Shown here: positions 33,565-41,924 of the stretch, one piece after another
Position numbering within the stretch: position 1 is the first letter of the stretch
Layout: each line of letters begins with the position of its first letter
The notes under the pieces: generated by a model
What the model saw: only the letters and a program-made list of their open reading frames with translations
What the model was told of the DNA's origin: nothing
The model's database searches: none
Origin: Rhynchopus euleeides
Lineage: Eukaryota; Euglenozoa; Diplonemea; Diplonemida; Diplonemidae
DNA length: 64,000 nucleotides
Assembly: GCA_963210315.1 (NCBI GenBank)
Contig: OY723283.1
Span: forward strand, 620,001-684,000
Direction: 5' to 3'
Program-made: the position numbers and the translations under genes

Positions 33565-34305
33565 TCAAAGTCGCCTCGGATGACACGAATGGTGTGAAAG
33601 TCGCCCCCAGCGGGATTGGCATTTTGCACAAGCAGAGCGATAATTTGCGGTGTCCTTCGGGGACCGGAACAGGAAGTAGGGCGCGCTGATGGGTTCAACG
33701 AAGTCCTGTGTGTTGCAGTGCACAAACCCCTTCTGCAGCTGTGTCAACTGTGTGCAAAGAACATACACAGCCAATCTATGAGCGTGTCGGGTGTGCAGAC
33801 ACGGACACAGGATGACTTCTCTATACCCGAGGATCCCGTCCTGCGACAGGTGCGCAACCTTCCAAGGCATGCCCGATGCGCGCCGCTTCTCTTCTGCCAT
33901 CGCAAGATCTCTCTCGTAAGTTGCGGAGCTGGCGATTGTAACGGCATCTTTCTTGCGATGTCCGTTCTCTGCTTCTTCAAATTCGTCGTTGTTCTGCAGA
34001 GGCACTGCATCTTCTGGAGCCCACCAATGATGGAGACTGTGTACGTAGGCATTGCGCGTTGATCCCTTTTCGGCATGCTCCATCAACCAGTGAAATATAT
34101 GCCCTGAGATCCGAGCACGCAAGAAGGGAATCCGGGCTGACTCATCCTTGCATCCCCAGAAGCGCCAGGGGATGTCTGCATACCGGAAATGCATGAGGTC
34201 TGCAAGGGAGACAAAGAGGTAGCGGAACAAGCCCTTGTAGGTGTGTCCTGTGACAGGCAAGCACGACCTTCCGGAACTGAGCACCTGTCCCATGCTGCGA
34301 CACAT
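33565..34305 (-). CDS. Unknown protein of element E, downstream part
   Basis: A 246-codon frame from ATG 34305. Composition is balanced, not repeat-like: GHTYKGLFRYLFVSLADLMH, FRYADIPWRFWGCKDESARI, HIFHWLMEHAEKG, then a charged helix and VILCPCLHTRHAHRLAVYVL with possible Cys/His ligands. I do not recognise a family. It sits inside E's inverted ends, on the same strand as the fragment at 34984-35244, from which it is separated by the hAT element; one in-frame stop also lies just before its ATG. A mobile-element protein is the simplest guess. Confidence 0.45.
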   Translation of the reverse strand: MCRSMGQVLSSGRSCLPVTGHTYKGLFRYLFVSLADLMHFRYADIPWRFWGCKDESARIPFLRARISGHIFHWLMEHAEKGSTRNAYVHSLHHWWAPEDAVPLQNNDEFEEAENGHRKKDAVTIASSATYERDLAMAEEKRRASGMPWKVAHLSQDGILGYREVILCPCLHTRHAHRLAVYVLCTQLTQLQKGFVHCNTQDFVEPISAPYFLFRSPKDTANYRSACAKCQSRWGRLSHHSCHPRRL

Positions 34306-34359
34306 TCAGTGCAAGGTTTGTACAGGTCTTGTCGAATATTTTTTTGTTGTCTCATCCAG

Positions 34360-35020
34360 CAGGGGTGGAGCTTGAAATATGGGGTTGCGGGCTGGATCGG
34401 GTCAGATCGGGTCAGCCAATTTTTTCTTATGGGTTCCCCCCCGGTTCGTCTCAGAGATCAGTGCTCGGGCCCAGCCTCCCGCGAGGTACCGGAACCGATA
34501 TGCAGCCCCGGACGCGCAAGGACTTGGTTACAAGACAAACACATGCCGTAGGGGGGGTCTGGGAGGCGGAGCTCCCAGCCGCCGGAGGCCACGGTAGTGA
34601 ACATCTGTGACTTGCGGGCGTACGGATTCTGTGTGAGTTGGCTGCGTCCTCCTGAGGATACTGAGATTCCCTGATGTAAAGGGCTTGGGTACAAGACAGG
34701 CACATGCCACAGGGGGGTCTGGGGGGCGGAGCCCCCCAGCCACCGGAGGCCACGGTAGTAAACGTCTGTTGCACGGTACGGGTTGGGCAGCTTCATTTGT
34801 CCTCTATTGTGACTGTTTGAGGCCTGTGCTCATGTCGCTGGGGTCACTTTGCTCACGAAACGCCTCCTGGTCACCTTGAGGCCCCAAGGCGAGGAGCCAA
34901 CTTTTCCGGTTTCCCGAAAATCTATATTTTTTTTTCTTTTTACCCCTGACCTGATTTTTTGTGAGGGCCTGCAGAAAATCAGGTCAGCTGACCCGAAAAA
35001 ACCCCCAAGCTCCACCCCTG
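34360..35020. mobile_element. hAT-type MITE, 661 bp, 8 bp duplication TCATCCAG
   Basis: Perfect 15 bp inverted ends CAGGGGTGGAGCTTG, flanked by TCATCCAG at 34352-34359 and 35021-35028. CAGGG-type ends with an 8 bp duplication are diagnostic of the hAT superfamily. Subterminal GGGTCAG words occur near both ends (TCGGGTCAGATCGGGTCAG at about 34396; AGGTCAGCTGACCC at about 34981). No transposase inside; non-autonomous. It interrupts the coding region of element E and carries a CCGTGGCC pair. Confidence 0.93.
34552..34756 (-). repeat. Paired CCGTGGCC hairpin units (pair 3, inverted)
   Basis: Units at about 34552-34596 and 34712-34756, both on the minus strand, spaced 160 bp. The spacer matches the other pairs (GAGGACGCAGCCAACTCACA). 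Located inside the hAT element. Confidence 0.85.
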
Positions 35021-35244
35021 TCATCCAGTACCCTGATCAGCCGCATGGCGAGCCCCTTGCAGTCATGGAGTGCTGGGGTGACGTAGCGGGCATTGGGAAG
35101 CACACCTGCCAAGAGGGAGGGGTAGCCAGCCTCTTTCATCTCAGAGAGAGTCAGGTGCGGGTATCGATGCACCTGTTGATACCAGCGTTCTTCTGGGATG
35201 TCGCACAGTGAGCATCGGTGCCCTCGCCCCCCGCATCGCCTCAT
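34984..35244 (-). CDS. Unknown protein of element E, upstream part
   Basis: ATG at 35244. It reads GHRCSLCDIPEERWYQQVHR, then SLLAGVLPNARYVTPALHDC and KGLAMRLIRVLDD, where the hAT element begins (its duplication ends at 35028), so the last residues come from the insert. A CxxC pair with later His/Cys could bind zinc. The same strand continues at 34305. The family is not recognised. Confidence 0.45.
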   Translation of the reverse strand: MRRCGGRGHRCSLCDIPEERWYQQVHRYPHLTLSEMKEAGYPSLLAGVLPNARYVTPALHDCKGLAMRLIRVLDDRGGAWGFFRVS

Positions 35245-35494
35245 TGTTGCCCACTGCTGATCTATACTCCCGCTAGCGGGAGTTGGACTCCCCCTAGTTG
35301 AGACTCCCGAAAAGGGTTACCCTACCCCCGCTGGAGTCCACCGTGCAAGGCCGGATCAGCCCACGGGTGGGTTTGAGGAAGAAATCTGGGGGGGCAAATT
35401 TTGCTGCGACTTCCGGTTTCACCCGGCCGAACTCCAGCATCTATCCAGACCCACGGTGCCAAGCCGTTCGCCCGTGTCGCGATCATTCGCGGCT

Positions 35495-35875
35495 TCAGGC
35501 TGCCCCCGACGACACGTTTGTATCCTGCACCTTGCCATACTTCGCCTCCACCTTGTATATGACGGAGAGCGCCCTCCTTCCGCATCGTTGCGACTTCCCT
35601 GACAGCGAACTTATCCATGTCAGGGAAGACATGGCGATGATTGCGTTGGCCACCTGGGTGCTGTGCTGGTGGAGCTCCTTGCTCAACACCGTTGCTAGGA
35701 GCCTTCTAATGGATCCCAGTGTCAGCACACTGCCCCCTTTTTTAACAGGGAAGGCCGTGCAAAAATCATGCACAATGTTCGTCGCCTCCGCAGCCTCGGG
35801 ACTCTCTGCGCTCTTCTTCTTCTTAATCGACTTTGCCGCCGGCTTCGCTGCCGGCTTCGTTGTCGTCTTCCCCAT
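35495..35875 (-). CDS. Histone H2B-like ORF inside element E
   Basis: 126 codons from ATG 35875. The N terminus MGKTTTKPAAKPAAKSIKKK is a Lys/Ala/Pro histone-type tail. A short helix NIVHDFCTAF resembles H2B SFVNDIF. Then LTLGSIRRLLATVLSKELHQ plus HSTQVANAI aligns without gaps to the alpha3/alphaC part of H2B (kinetoplastid H2B reads [20 protein letters not shown] there). The alpha2 helix appears about 12 residues short, and the C terminus (KSQRCGRRALSVIYKVEAKY) is unusual. It lies between the two copies of E's right end. It could be transposon cargo, a captured host gene or a decayed copy. An acceptor-like TTTCCACCCATCCCAG precedes the ATG. Confidence 0.5.
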   Translation of the reverse strand: MGKTTTKPAAKPAAKSIKKKKSAESPEAAEATNIVHDFCTAFPVKKGGSVLTLGSIRRLLATVLSKELHQHSTQVANAIIAMSSLTWISSLSGKSQRCGRRALSVIYKVEAKYGKVQDTNVSSGAA

Positions 35876-36126
35876 TTTTGTGAATCAGGTCTGCGAGCTG
35901 GGATGGGTGGAAACGTCCGTTTCGTTTGGTGTGGCTGTACTTCAGTGACGAGTGCCACATTGCATAGGTATCATGGGAAAAATGAGTGAAAATAGGTGAA
36001 AAGACTCCCGCTAGGGGGAGTCAGACTCCCCCTAGCGGGAGTATAGACTCCCGCTAGCGGGAGTTGGACTCCCCCTAGTTGAGACTCCCGAAAAGGGTTA
36101 CCCTACCCCCGCTGGAGTCCACCGTG

Positions 36127-36305
36127 CATGGTTTGACAGAATTCTGCCAGAATTTCACAGATTCTGGCAGATTCTGGGGATTTCAGATTTTTCAGAATTT
36201 TCAAAATCTGAGAAAATCTGTCCAGATTCTGGACAGATTTTTCCAGAATTTTCAGAATTCTGGAAATTCTGAGAAATCTGGAAAAATCTGAGAATTCTGG
36301 AAAAA
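36127..36305. repeat. AATTCTG/ATCTGG subterminal array of element G, left
   Basis: About 180 bp of degenerate (T/A)CTG-AATTCTG words in both orientations, starting CATGGTTTGACAGAATTCTG. It resumes at 41866 after the LINE insertion. The counterpart at 45309-45468 is inverted. Confidence 0.85.
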
Positions 36306-39300
36306 ATGCAGTGCCGCCCACGTGGCGCGAAAAAAATAAAGTGCCGCCCACGTGGCGCGACCCCTGTGGTGCCGAACAGGCGCGCACCCTCTGCGGCGGA
36401 GGCAGCGGATGCGGGTCGCCTCCCTCCCCTTGAGAGCATCCACACGGAGCGAGTGGGGGTGTCGCTGTCGGTCCCCGGGGCGATCCTCCGCCCGGCGGCG
36501 GTAGCCTATAGCCAGGCCCTGTGGGATGTCGCAGCGAATAGTTCGAGCACCACGGCGTGGCTCCGCCTCCTCTTGGTGCCCAAAACCCTCTTCCGCACCT
36601 ACCGTGGAGGGAAGAAGAAGCAGCTGCTGGCGAAGCGGGCCCGGGAGGAGGCGATCATCCTCTGGCGGGAAGGACGCGCGTCGGAGCTCTGGCGCCGGGC
36701 CCGGACGGAAGCCCCGGGCCCGGGACGGGTGGAGGCTGCCCCCACATGGGAGGAGACGGAGGAAGCGGTGGTGCAAGCGGCGAGACAAGGGCGGTATTCG
36801 GCGGCGATGGCGCGCACCAGGAGCGCCGGCCTGGCGCCTGCCACCCCTGCCACGAAAGCGAAGCTCCTAGCAATGCACCCGGAAGCGGACAGCCCAGCCA
36901 TCTCCGCGGCGACGCGGGTAGTGCCCGCGGATGCCACCCCCGCCGAGGTATTTAAAGCGCTGAAGGGGTTACCGAGGGGCACGGGCGCCGGCCCCTCAGG
37001 CCTGAGGGCGGACCACCTCCGGGAGCTCGTCCAGGTGGAGGGAGTGGATGTGCTTCCGGCCCTCACGGCGGTGGTGAATGTCCTGCGCAGAGGCGAGGCC
37101 CCCCCGCAGCTGGCCCGGCACATCGCGGGCGCGTCTCTGGTCGCGCTCCCCAAGCCAGACGCGGGGATCCGCCCGATCGCGGTTGGGGAGACCCTCCGCC
37201 GCCTGGTGGCCAAAACCCTCACCGCAGACGTCAGGGAACAGGCTGGGAAGCTCCTCCTGAAGGGGAGGCAAGTAGGAGTGGCGGTGGACGGCGGACTGGA
37301 GGCGGCCACGGCGGTCGTGAAGGACTTCGCGGCGCGCAACAGGGGGGCGGACAAGGTCCTGCTGAAGATCGACTATGCCAACGCCTTTAACATGGTTAAC
37401 AGGCAGGCGTTCATCGATGCTGTCAGGCGGGACCTCCCGGAGCTGTCGGCGTGGGTCGAGTGGTGCTACGCGTCGCCCTCAGCCCTGATATACCGTGGCG
37501 AAGTGCTCGAATCGCAGAGGGGGGTACAGCAGGGGGACCCCCTCGGGCCGCTCCTGTTCTCCCTGGCCATCCGCCAGCTGACCGAGGACCTAGGCAAGCT
37601 GCCGGGGGTGGAGGGCAGCATGTGGTACTTGGACGATGGCACGCTGATGGGCTCCCCCGGGGCGGTCGGCCACGCGTTCGCGATCCTCGAGCGGCGGAGC
37701 GCGGAGCTGGGCCTGGTGGTGGCACGCCGCAAATGCGAAGTGATCTCGCTGAATGGGCACTCGGTGGAGGGCCTCCGGGGAGCGGGCCTTGATGTAGCCG
37801 CGACGGAAAAGGAGCGCGCGACTCGCATGGACCTCCTCCACCACAACTTCGAGTTCCTCGGGGCTCCGGTGGGGGATGCGGAATTCTGCGAGCGGGTGAT
37901 GGATACAAAACTGAGAGAGAAGTTCATCCCGAACCTGCGCCAGCTTCACCACCTCCAAGACGCGCAAGTGGCCATGACCCTCCTGCGACACTGTGAAGGC
38001 TTCTGCAAGCTGGTCTTCCAGATGCGCGCAATTGGGTACGCCGGGAGAGAATACCTTCGCCAGTATGACAAGGAAATCGGGATGGTGCTGGCATCTGTGC
38101 TCGGGGACAGGGACGGGACCCTCCCTGACGATGCGCGAGACCAGGCGGCCCTGCCCGTCAGGCTAGGGGGTATGGGCATTCGGAGGTCGGAGGACCACAT
38201 CACCGCTGCGGCTTTGGCGGCGGCTAGCTCCTTCTTCCCCCTATGTGTGCAGCTGGACAGCGGATATCGTTGGGATGCGGATGCGTGGCGCGTGGCAGCG
38301 ACCGCCCACAACGAGCTGGTGGCGGAGGCGGACTGGGTGGACCCTCACAAGCGCCCGGGCGAGCCCCTCCGCCAGCGCGACCTATCCCTGGCGATCATCA
38401 GCCGGCAGCACGAGACCCTACTGGCGGAGGCTGACGTGCTGAGTAAAGGGCGTCAGTTGTCCGCGTCCCTCCCAGGCGCAGGGGCGTGGGTGACGGTGAC
38501 GCCAGAACAACAGTTTGCGATGGGGAGGGAGGAGTACCAAGTGGCGGCTCGCCTGCGCCTGGGCCTCGTCGTCTTCGCCCCTGGGTCGCGGTGCCACGAG
38601 TGCGGGGACGCCATGGACGTCTTGGGCGCCCATGTGTTCAGCTGCCAGGCATCGGCGGACCGCATCAAGCGCCACGACGCGGTGAAGCTCGGGGTGCTGG
38701 GGCTGGCGCGGGACGCGGGACTCGGCCCCCAGCTGGAGCCCAACCACCTCCTCTTGGGCGGGGGCAAGCCGGCTGACGTGTTCCTCCCGTGCGGCATAGG
38801 TGAGTCGCGGGGCCGGGCGATCGACGTGACCGTGTGGTCGACGTGCGCGGAGTCTGCGAGGCAGGGTGCGGCGAGAGCGCGGGGGTACACCGCGTCGCGG
38901 GCTGAAGCATCCAAGCATCGCAAGCACGGGGCGCGGTGTCAGGAGGTTGAGATCGCCTTCTCCGCGTTCGCCCTGGAGCAGTCGGGCGGGATGGGTCCGG
39001 AGGCCGTGCGGCTCTTCAGGCACTTGGTCAGCTTCGCGGTGGACCACAAGCTGGGGGACAGGGCCGAGCTCACTCGTTCCTGGGCGGCGCGGATAGTGGT
39101 GCCGTTGATGCGGGCGGTGGGGCGGTCGTCGCTCCGCAGGGGGGCGCTGTGCACGGACCTGCGCTCTGGTCAGACTCGGGAGCGGGTCTTGCCGGATCCG
39201 CTGGTGGGCGTGGAGCCGGACTACTTCTTCGCGCCTGACACGGACCTGGCCCCCGCGCCACACTTCGACGGGCACATGGACGCGGAGGATTTCATGTGTG

Positions 39301-41330
39301 ACCCGGATGACGCGGCGGGCCCCGAGGAGCCGACCCCTGAACCCGAACCTGCCCCTCCCCGCCGCCCACGCCCGCCGCCTCCCCCCGCGGAGGGGGACCT
39401 CCCGCAGCCGGCGGGTGGGGTGGCGGCTGACCCCCTGGCCCAATTGCTGGAGTGGCGCGGCCAGACGGACGGGAGGCTGAGCTTGTCGTCCCTGCAGCAG
39501 CAGGCGCGGCTGGGCCTGGTCGAGCCGGACGGGTGGTCGTTCCGGGTGGGGGACTGTGCTTTTGATGCGTTGGCCACGCTGGGTGCCCGATCGGTGAAGC
39601 AATCCAGCGGGTGGCTGCGCCAAGAGGCAGTCCGCAGGGCGATGCGCGACCCGGACCTCCGGATGCGGGTGGAGGAGGGTCCGAACCAGTGGGCCGAGCA
39701 GATGATGCGCGCAGGGAGCGACGACGTGCGCACCTGGGCGGACTTCATCGCCCTGGCGGCGGCTGCGCGCGTGACCAGATGCGTCGTCCTCGTGCTCATC
39801 GACAACCACCAGCCGATGCTTCTGTCCCCAGTAGGTGCGGGTGCAGTGGTGGACGCCCACTGTCTGCGGAGGACGGGGGGGCAACATGGGCACTACGTGC
39901 CCCTAGTTATGCCGGAGCCCATGCGTCAGCACCTGGCGGGTCTTCCCCCGAAGCCGATGGCAGCGGATGTCACGGGGTGCGATGGTGATAGTCCCATGCA
40001 GATGGTGCGTCAGGGGGGCTCGGCGGGCCAGGTGGAGGAGTGCGAGAAGTGCCGCCGCCCGTTCGACCGCTCCGCGAGGCATCACGCGTGTGGCAGATGC
40101 TGGCGCAAAGTGTGCGCGTCGTGCGCAGTGCGGGGTGAGCGGTGCCCAGGCTACATTGACCGGGTGGCGGTGGATGTCGACGCTCCAGACCCTGCGGAGC
40201 AACCCGCGGTCACCCCGGATCTGCGGGAGGTCCTGGAGTCCGCCCGGGCGCGCCCCCGCCGGCGGAAGCCCATCCCGAGCCGCATGCACGACACGCCGAT
40301 GGGGCCCAGGCAGCCGAGTGCCCCGCACGACTCGTCGGGGGCTGCGCACCATCCAACGCGGGTGAAGGAGGAAGTGGCGGAGGAGCCGGTCGCTCCCGGC
40401 CAGGACGTGGAGATGCACCAGGGCGGAGGCTCCCAAACCTCAAACACAGCCCCCTCTGGTGCGCCCTCCGCGACCCACGGCCACAGCGTGCCCCCGGCGG
40501 AGAGTGCCTCCCGGGCTGCCCCAGCCCCCATGCAGGGGCAGGCCCAACATGCAGAGTGCCCGCCGTCGGGGTCGGGGGCCACAGAGAACCACCAGGGCGG
40601 AGGCTCCCAAACCTCAAACACAGCCCCCTCTGGTGTGCCCTCTGCGGCTCCGGTCACGGCGGCAGGCGCCCAGCCGTCTGGCCCCGCTCAGGCCGCGCGG
40701 CGCCGCCAGGGCGGAGGCTCCCACACCTTCAACACAGCCCCCTCTGGCACCTCTGGCGGAACAGCCCCCGGTGGGGCTGGCGGGATCCAGGGGGTTGCTG
40801 CGACGATGATGCGCAACGCCGCGCAGGCCCGCCGGGACGGGCAGCGCCGCAGCCGGACGGCCGCGTCCTCGAGACGCCTGGAGGAGCTGCGTCAGGGTGA
40901 CGCGGCGGGCCCCATGGAGTTCGACGACGACCCGGCGAACGTGTGGGAGCCCGAGGACGACCTCCAGGCCATCGACGCCTACGGGGACGACGAGACGCCC
41001 GCGGCGAACATCCCCGCTCTGCAGGAGCTTGCGGCGTCCCGTGTCTGGGCCGAGGGGGTGGTAGCGCGGGCCCGCGGCATGGCCCCCTGCGTCTCGATGG
41101 GAGGAGCCATCCCCCGCACCGTCGAGGCGTGGAGGCACTGCTTCCACCCCAGCTATGGCCTTTGCCCCCTCTCGCCCAGGGTGGCAGGTGACGTAGCGGC
41201 GGAGTGGCTGCAGGCGCGCATCCTGCAAGGGGGCGCGCAGGCCGAGCCCGGGAACCAGACGAGGGAGCCGGGGGTCAGCCTGCGCGTCTACATGCGCAAG
41301 CTGCAGACGGAGGTGGAGCGGGGCGAGTAG
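36306..41330 (+). CDS. RLE-class non-LTR retrotransposon polyprotein: RT, CCHC, endonuclease, OTU, FYVE-like finger
   Basis: 1674 codons, uninterrupted, GC-rich. RT: GAGPSGLRADHLRELV near residue 228, LLKIDYANAFNMVNRQAFID near 352, RGVQQGDPLGPLLFSLAIRQ near 403, and MWYLDDGTLMG near 439 (YLDD active site). Next comes a CCHC knuckle, CHECGDAMDVLGAHVFSC, near 764-781, then a restriction-like endonuclease with KPADVFLP and RAIDVTVW near 820-846. That pairing is typical of R2/NeSL/CRE-type elements. An OTU-like cysteine protease follows near 1075-1200 (VGDCAFDALATLG; QHGHYVPLV). Then a FYVE-like finger, CEKCRRPFDRSARHHACGRC + WRKVCASC, near 1246-1275, and three copies of QGGGSQTSNTAPSG in a Pro/Ala-rich tail. 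The first ATG straddles the 5' junction, so the true start is uncertain. Confidence 0.9.
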   Translation: MQCRPRGAKKIKCRPRGATPVVPNRRAPSAAEAADAGRLPPLESIHTERVGVSLSVPGAILRPAAVAYSQALWDVAANSSSTTAWLRLLLVPKTLFRTYRGGKKKQLLAKRAREEAIILWREGRASELWRRARTEAPGPGRVEAAPTWEETEEAVVQAARQGRYSAAMARTRSAGLAPATPATKAKLLAMHPEADSPAISAATRVVPADATPAEVFKALKGLPRGTGAGPSGLRADHLRELVQVEGVDVLPALTAVVNVLRRGEAPPQLARHIAGASLVALPKPDAGIRPIAVGETLRRLVAKTLTADVREQAGKLLLKGRQVGVAVDGGLEAATAVVKDFAARNRGADKVLLKIDYANAFNMVNRQAFIDAVRRDLPELSAWVEWCYASPSALIYRGEVLESQRGVQQGDPLGPLLFSLAIRQLTEDLGKLPGVEGSMWYLDDGTLMGSPGAVGHAFAILERRSAELGLVVARRKCEVISLNGHSVEGLRGAGLDVAATEKERATRMDLLHHNFEFLGAPVGDAEFCERVMDTKLREKFIPNLRQLHHLQDAQVAMTLLRHCEGFCKLVFQMRAIGYAGREYLRQYDKEIGMVLASVLGDRDGTLPDDARDQAALPVRLGGMGIRRSEDHITAAALAAASSFFPLCVQLDSGYRWDADAWRVAATAHNELVAEADWVDPHKRPGEPLRQRDLSLAIISRQHETLLAEADVLSKGRQLSASLPGAGAWVTVTPEQQFAMGREEYQVAARLRLGLVVFAPGSRCHECGDAMDVLGAHVFSCQASADRIKRHDAVKLGVLGLARDAGLGPQLEPNHLLLGGGKPADVFLPCGIGESRGRAIDVTVWSTCAESARQGAARARGYTASRAEASKHRKHGARCQEVEIAFSAFALEQSGGMGPEAVRLFRHLVSFAVDHKLGDRAELTRSWAARIVVPLMRAVGRSSLRRGALCTDLRSGQTRERVLPDPLVGVEPDYFFAPDTDLAPAPHFDGHMDAEDFMCDPDDAAGPEEPTPEPEPAPPRRPRPPPPPAEGDLPQPAGGVAADPLAQLLEWRGQTDGRLSLSSLQQQARLGLVEPDGWSFRVGDCAFDALATLGARSVKQSSGWLRQEAVRRAMRDPDLRMRVEEGPNQWAEQMMRAGSDDVRTWADFIALAAAARVTRCVVLVLIDNHQPMLLSPVGAGAVVDAHCLRRTGGQHGHYVPLVMPEPMRQHLAGLPPKPMAADVTGCDGDSPMQMVRQGGSAGQVEECEKCRRPFDRSARHHACGRCWRKVCASCAVRGERCPGYIDRVAVDVDAPDPAEQPAVTPDLREVLESARARPRRRKPIPSRMHDTPMGPRQPSAPHDSSGAAHHPTRVKEEVAEEPVAPGQDVEMHQGGGSQTSNTAPSGAPSATHGHSVPPAESASRAAPAPMQGQAQHAECPPSGSGATENHQGGGSQTSNTAPSGVPSAAPVTAAGAQPSGPAQAARRRQGGGSHTFNTAPSGTSGGTAPGGAGGIQGVAATMMRNAAQARRDGQRRSRTAASSRRLEELRQGDAAGPMEFDDDPANVWEPEDDLQAIDAYGDDETPAANIPALQELAASRVWAEGVVARARGMAPCVSMGGAIPRTVEAWRHCFHPSYGLCPLSPRVAGDVAAEWLQARILQGGAQAEPGNQTREPGVSLRVYMRKLQTEVERGE

Positions 41331-41857
41331 GCGGAGCAGCGTCCCCACCCCCACCACCCCCCCCCCCCCCGGGACCTTCCCCCCCCCCCTTTCATAGATG
41401 TGTGCAGGTGGCCGTTGTGAATGGTTAGACAGGGGCTGGCCACCCCCTCCCCCGGGCTCTGCACAGCAGGTCTGGGTTAGAAACAACATAACCCCCCCCC
41501 CCTTCTTCCCCTCCCTTCCTCCCCCCTCCCCTCCCCTCCCCTATTGATGTCCCCCCCCCCCTCCCCCAGCGCTTTGCCGCTCGTGTGAGTACCGCCCTGA
41601 CTGGGAGAAAGGGTAGGGCTGGTTGGGTTGGCGGAGTTGGGCGGATGGGCGAAACGGAAAAATCGACGAGGTCGCAGCGTCAGGGCGTTCTGGGCTGGCT
41701 GGTGGTGGTTGGGACAAGACCGACGAGATTAGAAGCGGCACTGGTAGACGGGTTTTGAGGCCCCCCGCCCCCAGGTTCCCCCTGCCCACCTGGACGGACC
41801 CAAGTGCCTCACACCGGATCTCTCCCCACCCGGTGGTCCACCTGACGGATACGTGTA
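36308..41857 (+). mobile_element. Complete-looking RLE LINE insertion, 8 bp duplication GAAAAAAT
   Basis: GAAAAAAT occurs at 36300-36307 and 41858-41865. Removing the 5550 bp between them joins ...AATTCTGGAAAAAAT to CTGGCCAGATTCTGG, an uninterrupted AATTCTG-type array. The 5' end has two tandem copies of GTGCCGCCCACGTGGCGCGA (from about 36311 and 36342). After the stop at 41330 there is a C-rich 3' region of about 0.5 kb with long C-runs (41355-41395, 41490-41570). Confidence 0.85.
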
Positions 41858-41924
41858 GAAAAAATCTGGCCAGATTCTGGACAGATTTTTCCAGATTTTT
41901 CCAGATTTCTCAGAATTCTGGAAA

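Larger units (their letters stand above)
33125..36126. mobile_element. Element E: 3.0 kb TIR element inserted in the left end of G
   Basis: The ends CACGGTGGACTCCAGCGG (33125) and its complement (ending 36126) are followed inward by related arrays of CTCCCGCTAGCGGGAG palindromes and then CACCTATTTTCA(C/T)CCATTTTTCCCATGATA, giving inverted ends of about 140-150 bp. CA is duplicated on both sides. A second, direct 80 bp copy of the right end lies inside at 35266-35345. E contains minus-strand coding sequence (33565-34305, 34984-35244), a histone-like ORF (35495-35875) and a hAT insertion. No known transposase motif was recognised. Confidence 0.8.

Noticed and set aside
38418-39893. 491-codon minus-strand open frame
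   Set aside because: Antisense of the RLE LINE; Arg/His/Pro-rich shadow.
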